Below are positions 15,223 to 23,889 of a stretch of DNA of 44,944 nucleotides, piece by piece. Source of the DNA: Myxococcus llanfairpwllgwyngyllgogerychwyrndrobwllllantysiliogogogochensis (GTDB lineage: Bacteria > Myxococcota > Myxococcia > Myxococcales > Myxococcaceae). Numbering within the stretch: the first letter of the stretch is position 1; the number at the start of each line of letters is the position of its first letter. The stretch covers positions 1-44,944 of the forward strand of contig NZ_VIFM01000071.1 in NCBI RefSeq assembly GCF_006636215.1. Reading direction: 5' to 3'. A model generated the notes under the pieces. That model was given only the letters and a program-made list of their open reading frames with translations, was not told the DNA's origin and did no database searches. Made by a program: the position numbers and the translations under genes.

Positions 15223-17550
15223 TCAGGCGTCGACCGCCAGCACTTCTCCGACGATTTGTTGAATCATCTGCGCATCGAAGGGCTTCTCGATGCGCGGGTT
15301 CGGAATGCGCTCCAGGAACTGGCGCGCCCGGGTGGTGTACGAGCCACCGGTGATGAAGATGAAGCGCAGGCTCAGCCCGGGCTCCCGCTCCCGCACGCGC
15401 TCGTAGACATCCATGCCGGTGATGCCCGGCATCATCAGGTCACAGAAGATGGCGTCGAACGGGCCGCCAGAGGTCAGCTTCGTCAGCGCCTCCTCGCCAC
15501 TGCCCACCACCGTCACCTGGTGCCGCTTTCCGATGATGCGCGCCAGTGAGCGGCCCACCGCGGGCTCGTCGTCAATCACCAGCAGCCGGCCGCTGCGCTC
15601 CGAGGACGGCGCGGCCACGGAAGGCACCTCGCGAGGCGCCGCGTCCGCGGGCGCGGGTGGCAGCTGCACCGTGAACGTGGTTCCCCGCCCCGGCTCGCTG
15701 CGCACGGTGATTTCACCGCCCAGCCCCTGGATGATGCCGTGGCAGATGGACAGCCCCAGCCCCGTGCCCGAGCCCACCGCCTTCGTCGTGAAGAACGGGT
15801 CGAAGATGCGCGCGAGCACGCTGGGCGGCATGCCGGAGCCGGTGTCGCTCACGTCCACCGCCACGCCGCCATTCACGCCGGGGCGAACCCAGAGCGTCAC
15901 CTGCTGGTTCGCCGGGTCTCCCTCGGGGATGGCCTGCGCCGCGTTCACGACGAGGTTGAGGAAGACCTGCCCCAGCCGGGATGCATCCGCGTGGACGAGC
16001 GGCACGTCCTCGTAGCGCTTGACGATTTGGGCTCGGGGCTTCAGCTCGCTGGAGGCCAGCTTGAGGGAGAACTCCAGCGACTCCCTCACGTCCAGCAGCT
16101 CCCGCCGCTCCTCCTCCTGGCGGGAGATGTACTTCAAGTCCCGGACGATGTTGCGCACGCGCGTGGCGCCCTCGAGCGCCTCCTTGAGCAGCTCCCCGGT
16201 GTCTTTCAGGGACACGGACCAGCCCGGCGCGAGCGCCCCATCCGGCAGCATCCGCCCCAGCTCCCCGCCCAGCCGCACCATGGACTCCATGGCCGACTCC
16301 AGATTGGCCATGACGTAGGTGAGCGGGTTGTTGATTTCGTGCCCCACGCCCGCCGCCAGCGTGCCGGCGAGCACCATGCGGTCCGACTGGAGGAGCTGGG
16401 CCTGCATGCGCTTGCGCTCGGTGATGTCGCGCGCCATGACGACCACCGCGCCCACGCCGTCGAAGTCGACGGGCAGGCCCGCGCTCTCCGCGTCGAACCA
16501 GGTGCCGTCGCGGCGCATGTACCGAATCTCGCGCAGCGGGGCCAGCTCGCCCCGGGCCACCACGGCGTGTACGCGCTGGCGCACCACGTCCAGGTCATCC
16601 GGGTGGACGATGGTCCAGATGGGCCGGCCCATCAGCTCGCTGGCGTGGTCGTACCTCAGCGCGCGCAGCAGCGTCGGGTTGACGTAGATGAAGCGCTGGT
16701 CCCGGTGGACGAAGATGGCCTCGGGCGCCGTCTCGATGAGCTTGCGGAAGCTCTGCTCGGAGCGGTGCAACGCCTCCTCCGTGCGCTTGCGCTCGGTGAC
16801 GTCCTCGAAGGCGAACAGCCGGTAGCGCGACTCGTCGCCGCTGGCGCCCATGGGCGTGGAGAGCCGACGCAGCATCCGCCCGTTGGCGAGCACCGCCTCG
16901 TCCCCGTGCAGCGGCGGCGGGGCGTCCGACTCCGCGGTGGTGGGGTTGAGGCGCAGGAAGGCCGCGGCCTCACCCGCGCGCAGGCAGTGGCCCAGCACGT
17001 CCTCGTGGGAGACTTGGCCCTTGCGCATCGCGCCTTCCAGCGACTCGATGCCCCACAGCTGGCAGAAGCGGTGGTTGGCGTAGAGGACGGTGCCGGAGCG
17101 GACCTCCACCACGTACAGACCCAGCGGCAGGCTGTCGCTCATCGCCCACGGCGGCACCGGGCCATTCGCCTCCGCGACGGCGCCGCGGTCCTTGTCGAGC
17201 GCGGGAGGTGACTCCAGCCTTCGCACCGTGCAGTACAGCGGCCCACCCGCCGCGGAGCAGGCCGCGCTCCACACGAGCCAGGCCCACGTGCCGTCCCGAC
17301 ACCGCCACCGACAGGAGAAGCGCATGGTGCCCGTGGTGCGCGCCAGCGACTCCAGCCGCGCCTCCACCGCCGAGAGGTCTTCCGGGTGGATGAAGCCCCG
17401 GGAGCCTTCGAGTCGCAGCTCCGTGGGAGACCAACCCACCGTCACGTTCCAGGCCGGATTGGCTTCCAGAATCCGACCCTGCGCGCCCAGCACCACGAAC
17501 AACTCGGTGGAGAGCTCGAAGAAGCGGTGAGCCCACTGCTCCATCAACAT
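15223..17550 (-). CDS. PAS-domain hybrid histidine kinase with C-terminal receiver
   Basis: 775 residues, no transmembrane segment, so a soluble sensor. Three PAS regions are seen (about 10-115, 140-260 and 265-385), two of them ending in DVTERKR and DITERKR. The dimerisation/phosphoacceptor domain has GVGHEINNPLTYV with His404. The ATPase domain has NLVVNAAQAIPEG (N box), DTGSGMP (G1) and FFTTKAVGSGTGLGLSI (F/G2). The receiver domain starts at about 655 with VIDDEP and carries the phosphoacceptor Asp704 (FCDLMMPG), the switch Thr in FITGG and the Lys of KPF. The phosphate probably moves from His404 to Asp704. No output domain or cognate regulator is adjacent. The start ATG 17550 has AAGGA upstream. 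The input signal is unknown. Confidence 0.93.
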   Translation of the reverse strand: MLMEQWAHRFFELSTELFVVLGAQGRILEANPAWNVTVGWSPTELRLEGSRGFIHPEDLSAVEARLESLARTTGTMRFSCRWRCRDGTWAWLVWSAACSAAGGPLYCTVRRLESPPALDKDRGAVAEANGPVPPWAMSDSLPLGLYVVEVRSGTVLYANHRFCQLWGIESLEGAMRKGQVSHEDVLGHCLRAGEAAAFLRLNPTTAESDAPPPLHGDEAVLANGRMLRRLSTPMGASGDESRYRLFAFEDVTERKRTEEALHRSEQSFRKLIETAPEAIFVHRDQRFIYVNPTLLRALRYDHASELMGRPIWTIVHPDDLDVVRQRVHAVVARGELAPLREIRYMRRDGTWFDAESAGLPVDFDGVGAVVVMARDITERKRMQAQLLQSDRMVLAGTLAAGVGHEINNPLTYVMANLESAMESMVRLGGELGRMLPDGALAPGWSVSLKDTGELLKEALEGATRVRNIVRDLKYISRQEEERRELLDVRESLEFSLKLASSELKPRAQIVKRYEDVPLVHADASRLGQVFLNLVVNAAQAIPEGDPANQQVTLWVRPGVNGGVAVDVSDTGSGMPPSVLARIFDPFFTTKAVGSGTGLGLSICHGIIQGLGGEITVRSEPGRGTTFTVQLPPAPADAAPREVPSVAAPSSERSGRLLVIDDEPAVGRSLARIIGKRHQVTVVGSGEEALTKLTSGGPFDAIFCDLMMPGITGMDVYERVREREPGLSLRFIFITGGSYTTRARQFLERIPNPRIEKPFDAQMIQQIVGEVLAVDA

Positions 17551-18359
17551 TGCGTTCCTTCAACGCCCAGGGGCGCGAGACGCCACGGCCCTGGGGGGAG
17601 GGGGCCGTACGTCGCTTGGTGCATGACGGGGATAAACGAGTCTTCACGGACATAGACACCATTTCAGGAAAAAATGCATGTCCGTAATTCGTTGGGCCGG
17701 GCGCGCGGACGTGTGCCCGGGTGCAGGGCAACCACGGAGCCGAGCGGTGACGGCGCGTGCCAATTCCTGTCGCATTGTCGAAGCGCTGTTCAGGTTGCCA
17801 AGGGGGGTGCGAATCCACCGCAGGCTGGGTGCGCAGGGCTTCAGTGCGCACCACGTCTGTCTTCCAGGACGGCAACCCATATCCACCACGTCAGGGAAGG
17901 GTGGAGGTTTGGGCAGACGTCGTGGGGCGGAGGCGCGCGTCCGGATGGCAGGCTTTGATCTCCCCCGCCAGCCCAGAACACACTTCCACACCCGCTTTTT
18001 GTCAGCGGTGCTGTAAAAGTGAACCTTCACCCGGGAAATTATGTCCGCTTGTACGCTGAGTGAGGTACCGGGCTTGACGTCGTTGAGAATGATCTTCAAC
18101 ATGCCCGCCACGTTTCCTCCCAAAGAGTGAGACGCAGCGGCGGTAATCGCCTCCCCCAAAAGCGATATCGCCGTATGAAGTCCCAGTTGAGCCCCGCGCG
18201 CCGCGTTCCCCCTCTCGGCGCGCGGTGGCCCCTGGGATTCCCGGCAAGCTCCTCGAAATCACCAGGCAGGCACGCCTCGCTCGCACCCCGCGTGGAGCGC
18301 ATCTCGCTTGCGAGCCCCCAGGGCCGGGCGGAGAGTGGGCGCCTCTTTCGGAGGTCCTC
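17551..18359. other. 809-bp intergenic region with structured DNA and lower GC
   Basis: No convincing gene. The segment 17990-18170 is visibly less GC-rich than its surroundings. Several inverted repeats cluster in 17806-17920: GGTG/CACC (17806-17819), an 8-bp perfect stem GGTGCGCA/TGCGCACC (17828-17852), an outer ACGTCTG/CAGACGT (17853-17859 with 17914-17920) enclosing TCCACC/GGTGGA (17882-17905). On the minus strand a strong GGAGG (18116-18120) precedes GTG 18111 and ATG 18102 of a frame running to 17644, whose first ~40 residues look protein-like but whose remainder is Arg/Pro-rich and doubtful. The region probably holds promoters for the divergent kinase and peptidase genes, and possibly a small RNA. 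Confidence 0.4.
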
Positions 18360-19847
18360 TTGCCCGTCTCCACGTTCATCCTGTCTTCATCCCTCGCGCT
18401 GCAACTCGTCTCGGGGGCCGCGCCGGTTGCCACGAAGTCCGCGCCCACGAAGCCCGCCCAGACGGCGAAGGCTTTCACGCCGCCCCTGGCCGTCGCGGAG
18501 AAGCTGGTGGGGCCCGCGCTGACGGAAGGCCATTCCTATGCGCGGCTCGCGGAGCTGACGGATGGGATTGGACCGCGCCTGTCGGGCTCCGAGGGCGCGG
18601 CGGCCGCGGTGCAGTGGGCGCTGCGGAGCTTCAAGGCGGACGGCGTGAAGGCGTGGACGGAGCCCGTGAAGGTGCCGCGCTGGGTGCGCGGCGAGGAGCG
18701 CGGCGAGGTGCTCGCGTCCGAGCGCACGCGTGGCCATCCGCTGTTCCTGCTCGCGCTGGGTGGCAGTCCTCCCACCGCGCCGGAGGGGCTCACGGCGGAG
18801 GTGGTGGAGGTGACGTCGCTGGAGGCGCTCGCCGCGCTGGGCGACGGGGTGAAGGGGAAGATTGTCTTCTTCAACCACACGATGTCGGTGGCCGCGGACT
18901 ACGGCCGCTTCGCCGGGCTGCGTGGCCGAGGCCCCGCGCTGGCGGCGAAGGCGGGCGCGGCCGGCGCGCTGGTGCGCTCGCTGGCGACGGCGTCCCTGCG
19001 CACGCCGCACACGGGGTCCACGCGCTTCGAGGACGAGGGCCCGCGCATCCCCGCGGCGTCCATCACGACGGAGGACGCGGATCTGCTGCACCGCCAGCTC
19101 GAGAAGGGAGCGGTGCGCGTGAAGCTGGTGCTGGGGTGCTCGGAGCTGCCGGACGCGGACTCGCACAACGTCGTCGCGGAGATTCGGGGCCGGGAGAAGC
19201 CGCAGGAAATCGTGCTCATCAGCGCGCACCTGGACTCGTGGGACGTGGGCACGGGGGCGCATGACGATGGCGCGGGGGTGGTGATGGTGATGGAGGCCGC
19301 GCGGCTCATCGCGAAGCTGCCGCAGGCGCCTCGGCGCACGGTGCGGGTGGTGCTCTACATGAACGAGGAGAACGGGCTGCGCGGTGGGCGCGCGTACGCG
19401 GAGGCGCACGCGGCGGAGCTGTCCCGGCACGTGGCGGCCATGGAGATGGACGCGGGCGGTGGGCGTCCGGTGGGCGTGAGCCTGCGCGCGGGCGCGGGTG
19501 GGCAGGAGCTGCTCAAGCCCTGGTTGTCGCCGCTGGTGGCGCTGGGCGCGGCCAACTTCTCCGCGCGTGAGGCGGGGGGCGCGGACATCAGCCCGCTCTT
19601 GCCGGCGAGGGTGCCGTTCTTCGGCGTGGAGGTGGATTCGAGCCGCTACTTCGACGTGCACCACACGCATGCGGACACGCTGGACAAGGTGGACCCGCAG
19701 GACCTGGCGCGCAGCACCGCCGCCACCGCGTGGGTGACGTACGCCCTGGCCGAGTCCCCGGCCACGCTCGTCCGCCCGGAGGCGCCCGCCGCGCCGCCCG
19801 GCTCTGCGCCCGTGGCCGCACCCCAGAAGGCCAGCGCGGGGCACTGA
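18360..19847 (+). CDS. M28 family zinc aminopeptidase/carboxypeptidase with PA domain, secreted
   Basis: 495 residues. The start is TTG 18360, with a consensus GGAGG at 18350-18354 and 5-nt spacing; the frame is open upstream but has no such site. The N-terminus is hydrophobic (FILSSSLALQLVSGAAPVA) and should act as a signal peptide, although it lacks an early positive charge. A PA-like insert (GKIVFFNHTMSV ... AGALVRSLAT) precedes the M28 core: SAHLDSWDVGTGAHDDGAG supplies His and Asp zinc ligands, MNEENGLRGGRAYAE the catalytic Glu pair, and a late HHTHADTLDKVD the final His. It would trim N-terminal residues or dipeptides from peptides in the periplasm or outside, fitting predatory feeding. 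The C-terminal tail is Ala/Pro-rich. Confidence 0.88.
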   Translation: MPVSTFILSSSLALQLVSGAAPVATKSAPTKPAQTAKAFTPPLAVAEKLVGPALTEGHSYARLAELTDGIGPRLSGSEGAAAAVQWALRSFKADGVKAWTEPVKVPRWVRGEERGEVLASERTRGHPLFLLALGGSPPTAPEGLTAEVVEVTSLEALAALGDGVKGKIVFFNHTMSVAADYGRFAGLRGRGPALAAKAGAAGALVRSLATASLRTPHTGSTRFEDEGPRIPAASITTEDADLLHRQLEKGAVRVKLVLGCSELPDADSHNVVAEIRGREKPQEIVLISAHLDSWDVGTGAHDDGAGVVMVMEAARLIAKLPQAPRRTVRVVLYMNEENGLRGGRAYAEAHAAELSRHVAAMEMDAGGGRPVGVSLRAGAGGQELLKPWLSPLVALGAANFSAREAGGADISPLLPARVPFFGVEVDSSRYFDVHHTHADTLDKVDPQDLARSTAATAWVTYALAESPATLVRPEAPAAPPGSAPVAAPQKASAGH

Positions 19848-19954
19848 GGCTCGTTCGCGAGGGTTCTCTCGAATGCTGTGCCACTTGCTTTTGTATCCAG
19901 GTGGCAATCATGACCTAGGATGCCGCCCCTGCTGACTCATCCCGGAAGGGGCTC

Positions 19955-20521
19955 ATGTCCGAGGCGTTCTACGTTCGAGTGGGGAAGGTCGAGGAACGGA
20001 AGGTCACGTTCCAGTGTCTGACGGGGTTCGCGGGAGGTCTGACGGACTACGCCAACACCCGGTCCTTCGCGCTGATGCTGCTCCTCGATGCGAAGGAGCG
20101 CGCGGGCGACACCCGCTATCTCGTGAGGAGCGCGCCGCCCGCCGTGGCTGACGCGCACCTCGCGTTGGCGGAGAAGGCCGCCAACGCGCCCTCGTCGCTC
20201 CACAAGGACGCGGGCAACGCCAACGTCTTCGAGGCGAAGTGGCATGCCCGGCATACGCCCCGCTTCGTGGAGCGCACCTCCGTCCTGGAGCGGTACAACG
20301 ACGTCGGCGAGGAGAAGCTCCGGGAGACCTTCGAGGAAATCTCCCCCCTCCAGGACCAGGGGCGGTGGCTGTTCCTGGAGGCCGCCTGGGTGCGCATGCA
20401 CCGCTTCGACCTGGCCGTCGAGGTGACGGACTCGAAGTACCTGGAGCACCTCGCGGAAGGTCATCTCTTCGCGACGACCGCCTTCGACGTGTGGCTCGAA
20501 TCGAGGCCCCTTCCTCCCTGA
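19955..20521 (+). CDS. Hypothetical protein, 188 aa
   Basis: No family recognised. The start ATG 19955 follows GGAAGGGG by about 4 nt. The protein is soluble, without signal or membrane segments, and of mixed charge, with a Trp/Arg-rich middle (FEAKWHARHTPRFVE) and an acidic helix (EEKLRETFEEIS). Codon use is normal for the window. It lies between the M28 peptidase and the nucleotide cyclase, all on the plus strand but with gaps over 100 bp, so an operon is unlikely. Its size and character would suit an immunity or small enzyme-like protein; that is only a guess. Confidence 0.75.
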   Translation: MSEAFYVRVGKVEERKVTFQCLTGFAGGLTDYANTRSFALMLLLDAKERAGDTRYLVRSAPPAVADAHLALAEKAANAPSSLHKDAGNANVFEAKWHARHTPRFVERTSVLERYNDVGEEKLRETFEEISPLQDQGRWLFLEAAWVRMHRFDLAVEVTDSKYLEHLAEGHLFATTAFDVWLESRPLPP

Positions 20522-20649
20522 GTCCGGGATGGGGCGAGGACGGGCACCTGGCTGCCCGCTCCCCTGGCACGTCGTTGACGCCCTGGTGACGTCATGGTTC
20601 CGTGACGCTTCTCCCGGCACGGCCCCGCCGGGGAAGTGGTGAGAGCTTC

Positions 20650-21876
20650 GTGACTGTGACTGCTGGAGACTCGCGGCCTCGCCGCGATACCCCTGCCGGG
20701 GAACTGATGGACTGGCTCACCTCGGAGGCGAGGCGGCTGGCCAGTCCCGCCCCGCTGCTGGAAGGTCTGTGTGAGCGCCTGTTCGCGCTCGGCGTGCCGC
20801 TGTCCCGGGTGTCCATCGTCCTCTTCACGCTGCACCCCCTCCTCCACGCGAAGAGCTTCCGCTGGCGCCCCGGTCAACACGGCACCACGGAGGTCCACCC
20901 CCACGGCCTCCAGCACCTGCCCGCCTTCTCGCGCAGCCCCTTCAAGGCCCTGCAAGAAGGTCTGCCCATCATCGACCGTCGGCTGGAGACGCCTCTGGGC
21001 GAGGACGACTTCCCCATGTTCGCCGAGCTGCGCGCGGAGGGCCTCACCGAGTACCTCGCGCTGCCCGTCTGCTTCAGCGACGGCTCTCGCCACGCGGTCT
21101 CCTGGTCCACGTCCGCGCCCGGAGGCTTCACCGACGCACACCGCGTCATGCTCCAGGCGCTGCATCCGCTGCTTGAGCTGGTGCTGGAGGTCATCGCTCG
21201 CAGGGACATGACGGGCGTGCTGCTCGACACGTACCTGGGCCGCGACACCGGCCGACGCATCCTCCAGGGACAGATTCGACGCGGTGACGGAGAGACCACG
21301 TCCGCCGTCATCTGTCTGAGTGACTTGCGCAGCTTCACCGCGCTGTCGGACGCGCTGCCTCGCGATGCGCTGCTGGAACTGCTCAACGCCTACTTCGAGA
21401 CGATGGTCAGCGCCTTCCATTCGCACGGCGCGGAGGTGCTCAAGTTCATGGGCGATGCGGTGCTGGCCATCTACCGCATCGACGAGAAATCGCCGGTGGA
21501 GGAGCGGTGCGAGGCCGCCGCGCGCACCATCCATCAGGCGGTGGCCGTCTGCGCGCGCGACAACGCCAACCGCCGCCGCGAGGGCCTGACGCCCTACGAG
21601 TTCGGCGCGTCGCTCCACGTGGGTGACGTGATGTACGGGAACATTGGCGCCTCGGACCGGCTCGACTTCACCGTCATTGGCCCCGCGGTGAACCTGGCCA
21701 GCCGCATCGCCGGCCTGTGCGCGGGGCACAACGTGCCCGTGCTGCTCTCCGAGTCCTTCGTCGCCCACTACCGCGGCGGCGTGAAGGACCTGGGCCACCA
21801 CCCCGTCAAGGGCGTGCCCCACCCCGTGCACATCTACACGCTCGAGTCGGAGTCCTCCGCGCGCACCTTCGCGTGA
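20650..21876 (+). CDS. Class III adenylate/guanylate cyclase with N-terminal GAF-like domain
   Basis: About 408 residues from GTG 20650; GTG 20602 and ATG 20707 are alternative starts. The N-terminal half (LLEGLCERLFALGVPLSRVSIVLFTLHP ... EYLALPVCFSDG) is a GAF-like sensor seen in soluble bacterial cyclases. The C-terminal half is the cyclase: ICLSDLRSFTALSD has the first metal Asp, FMGDAVLAIY the second, and GASLHVGDVMYGNIGASDRLDFTVIGPAVNLASRI carries the substrate and transition-state region (Asn and Arg of VNLASR). All catalytic positions appear present, so it should make cAMP (or cGMP) in the cytoplasm. It ends 8 bp from the convergent MFS exporter. The ligand of the sensor half is unknown. 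Confidence 0.88.
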   Translation: MTVTAGDSRPRRDTPAGELMDWLTSEARRLASPAPLLEGLCERLFALGVPLSRVSIVLFTLHPLLHAKSFRWRPGQHGTTEVHPHGLQHLPAFSRSPFKALQEGLPIIDRRLETPLGEDDFPMFAELRAEGLTEYLALPVCFSDGSRHAVSWSTSAPGGFTDAHRVMLQALHPLLELVLEVIARRDMTGVLLDTYLGRDTGRRILQGQIRRGDGETTSAVICLSDLRSFTALSDALPRDALLELLNAYFETMVSAFHSHGAEVLKFMGDAVLAIYRIDEKSPVEERCEAAARTIHQAVAVCARDNANRRREGLTPYEFGASLHVGDVMYGNIGASDRLDFTVIGPAVNLASRIAGLCAGHNVPVLLSESFVAHYRGGVKDLGHHPVKGVPHPVHIYTLESESSARTFA

Positions 21877-21883
21877 GCGCGCT

Positions 21884-23629
21884 TCACTTCGCCGGTGTCC
21901 GCACCCTCCCGCGTTGCAGCGGCTGCTCCGGCAGTCGCAGCGTCACCAGGAACGCGAGCAACGCGACGAGGATGGCGCAGCGGTACACCGCCTTCACCGC
22001 GCGCGTGAAGGACTCCTTCAGCGCCCGGTCCGTCCGGTCCACGGCCTCCAGCGCGCGCTTTTCCTGGACGTCCACACCCGCCACGGCGCTGTCCGACGCC
22101 TTCACCCGTTGACGCTCGGCTTCCAGCTCCGCGCGCACCCGCTGCTTCACCTCCTCCGCGTGGAAGGCCGTTCGCGCCGCGCCCCCTTCGCCGCCCGCGC
22201 CAGGCACCTCGGACACCAACTCCGCGCGGAGCTTGGGTGGGAGTCCCTCGGTGGCGCTGGCCACGCGGGTCCCCAGTTCATGGGACAGCGTCGTCGCGAA
22301 CACCGCGCCCATCAGCGCCACGCCCAGCGTCATCCCGAGCTGCCGGAAGAACGTCGCCGCCGACGTGGCCACGCCAATCTGTTGCGGTGACACGGAGTTC
22401 TGGATGGCCAGGGTGTAGAGCGGAATCGACGGCCCCAGGCCCACGCCCACGAGGACCATCTTCACCGTGACTTCCGCCTGCGTGGAGTCCGGCGTCAGCG
22501 TGAAGCCCATCACCGTGAAGCCCACCATCAGCAACACGAGCGAGCCGAGCATCAGTCCCTTGTAACGGCCGAGGCGCGACACGAGCTGTCCACTCAGCAC
22601 GTTGCCCGCCACCACGCCCAACGTCAGCGGCGTCAGCGTCAGCCCCGAGTGTGTCGCCGACAGCCCCACCACGTTCACCATGAACAGCGGCAGGAACACG
22701 ACGCCCGAGAGGAACACCGCGCCGATGATGAACACCGCCGCGTTGCCCAGGCCGAACGTCCTCTGCCGGAACAGCTTCAAGTCCAACAGGGGTTCCCGCG
22801 CGCGTCGCTCCTCGCGGATGAAGAGCGCCGTGCCCACCGCCGCCAGCGCGAACATCCCCAGCACCTGCCATGAGCCCCACGCCCAGCCGCCCCCATGGGC
22901 CACCTGGTCCGAGCCCCGTCCCAGGCTGAGCGCGAGCAGCAGCGGCACCACCGCCAGCGCGAGCAGCACCGCGCCTGTCACGTCGAGCTTCCCCCGGGAC
23001 ACGCCCTCCGGCCGCAGCTTCGGCATGCGCAGCAGCACGAGCGCGAGCGCCACCGTGCCCACCGGCAGGTTGATGAAGAACACCCAGTGCCAGCCCAGCC
23101 GGTCCGTGATGAAGCCACCGGCGAGCGGGCCCACCACGCTCGACAGGCCGAACATCGCGCCGAACAGGCCCTGGTACTTGCCGCGCTCGCGGGGCGGGAA
23201 GAGGTCGGCGACGACCGACAGTGCGCCGGTGAACAGCGCCGCGCTGCCCAGCCCCTGCACCGCGCGGAACAGGACGAGCGACACCGTGGAGCGCGACACG
23301 CCACACAGGAAGCTGCCGAGCAGGAAGACGACGATGCCCGCGGCCAGCACCGCGCGGCGGCCGAGCAGGTCCGACAGCTTCCCCCACACGGGCACCATCA
23401 TCGTCGAGGCGACGAGGTACGACGTGGTGAGCCACGGGTAGAGCGCCGGAGAAATCCCCAGGTCCGCCTGGATGGCCGGGCCCGCGGTGGCGACAATCGT
23501 CTGGTCCAGCGCCGCGAGCAGCAGCCCGAGCAGCGCGCCCAGCATCGTGAAGACCTTCTGTGCGCGGGTGAACGCGGGGAACGCGGCGGGCGCTGCATCC
23601 GGAGACGTGGGCGCGGCGGACGGAGCCAT
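21884..23629 (-). CDS. MFS drug exporter, DHA2 (EmrB/QacA) 14-TM family
   Basis: 581 residues with about 14 hydrophobic segments. Diagnostic motifs are LDQTIVATAGPAIQADLG in TM1 (motif D1), GKLSDLLGRRAV (motif A), and VVGPLAGGFITDRLGWHWVFFINLPVG (motif C followed by the DHA2 loop). It is a proton-driven exporter in the inner membrane, probably for toxic or antibiotic compounds. The N-terminal 20 residues are an Ala/Pro-rich tail. A long hydrophilic loop with KQRVRAELEAERQRVKASD lies between the last two TM segments, longer than in EmrB and probably coiled-coil. The start ATG 23629 is clear. No adaptor protein or regulator is adjacent. Confidence 0.9.
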   Translation of the reverse strand: MAPSAAPTSPDAAPAAFPAFTRAQKVFTMLGALLGLLLAALDQTIVATAGPAIQADLGISPALYPWLTTSYLVASTMMVPVWGKLSDLLGRRAVLAAGIVVFLLGSFLCGVSRSTVSLVLFRAVQGLGSAALFTGALSVVADLFPPRERGKYQGLFGAMFGLSSVVGPLAGGFITDRLGWHWVFFINLPVGTVALALVLLRMPKLRPEGVSRGKLDVTGAVLLALAVVPLLLALSLGRGSDQVAHGGGWAWGSWQVLGMFALAAVGTALFIREERRAREPLLDLKLFRQRTFGLGNAAVFIIGAVFLSGVVFLPLFMVNVVGLSATHSGLTLTPLTLGVVAGNVLSGQLVSRLGRYKGLMLGSLVLLMVGFTVMGFTLTPDSTQAEVTVKMVLVGVGLGPSIPLYTLAIQNSVSPQQIGVATSAATFFRQLGMTLGVALMGAVFATTLSHELGTRVASATEGLPPKLRAELVSEVPGAGGEGGAARTAFHAEEVKQRVRAELEAERQRVKASDSAVAGVDVQEKRALEAVDRTDRALKESFTRAVKAVYRCAILVALLAFLVTLRLPEQPLQRGRVRTPAK

Positions 23630-23889
23630 GTTCGCGAGAAGGCCCTTCGGTGCGAAGGGTTCGCGCGAACTTGGGCGCTGTCCGCGTGATGTGCCAGCGC
23701 TCCCACAGGTCGCGTTGGCGAGATGACAGACGCCTGGCGCGTGGAGAGATGCTGGTCATGGGACAAGCATCTGGCAGCAGTCGCGGAGCCGCGGGAATAG
23801 CCTTGGGCCCCTCTACTCCCCGGCGCTCGAGAGGAACGCCCGCGATGCGTCTGCCTTCAATCCTGTTCCTGGTCACAGAGGAGTCGCTC

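Noticed and set aside
17806..17930. GGTGCGAATCCACC with downstream stems, resembling part of a cobalamin riboswitch or a tRNA T-arm
   Set aside because: The cobalamin core elements (CCGCCACTG and AGTCAGGAxACC) are not present, the loop does not fit a T-loop (no TTC), and no acceptor stem or vitamin B12 gene follows.
19855..19885. Hairpin-like CGAGGGTTCTCTCG after the M28 peptidase gene as a terminator
   Set aside because: The stem is only 4-6 bp with no T run; too weak to call.
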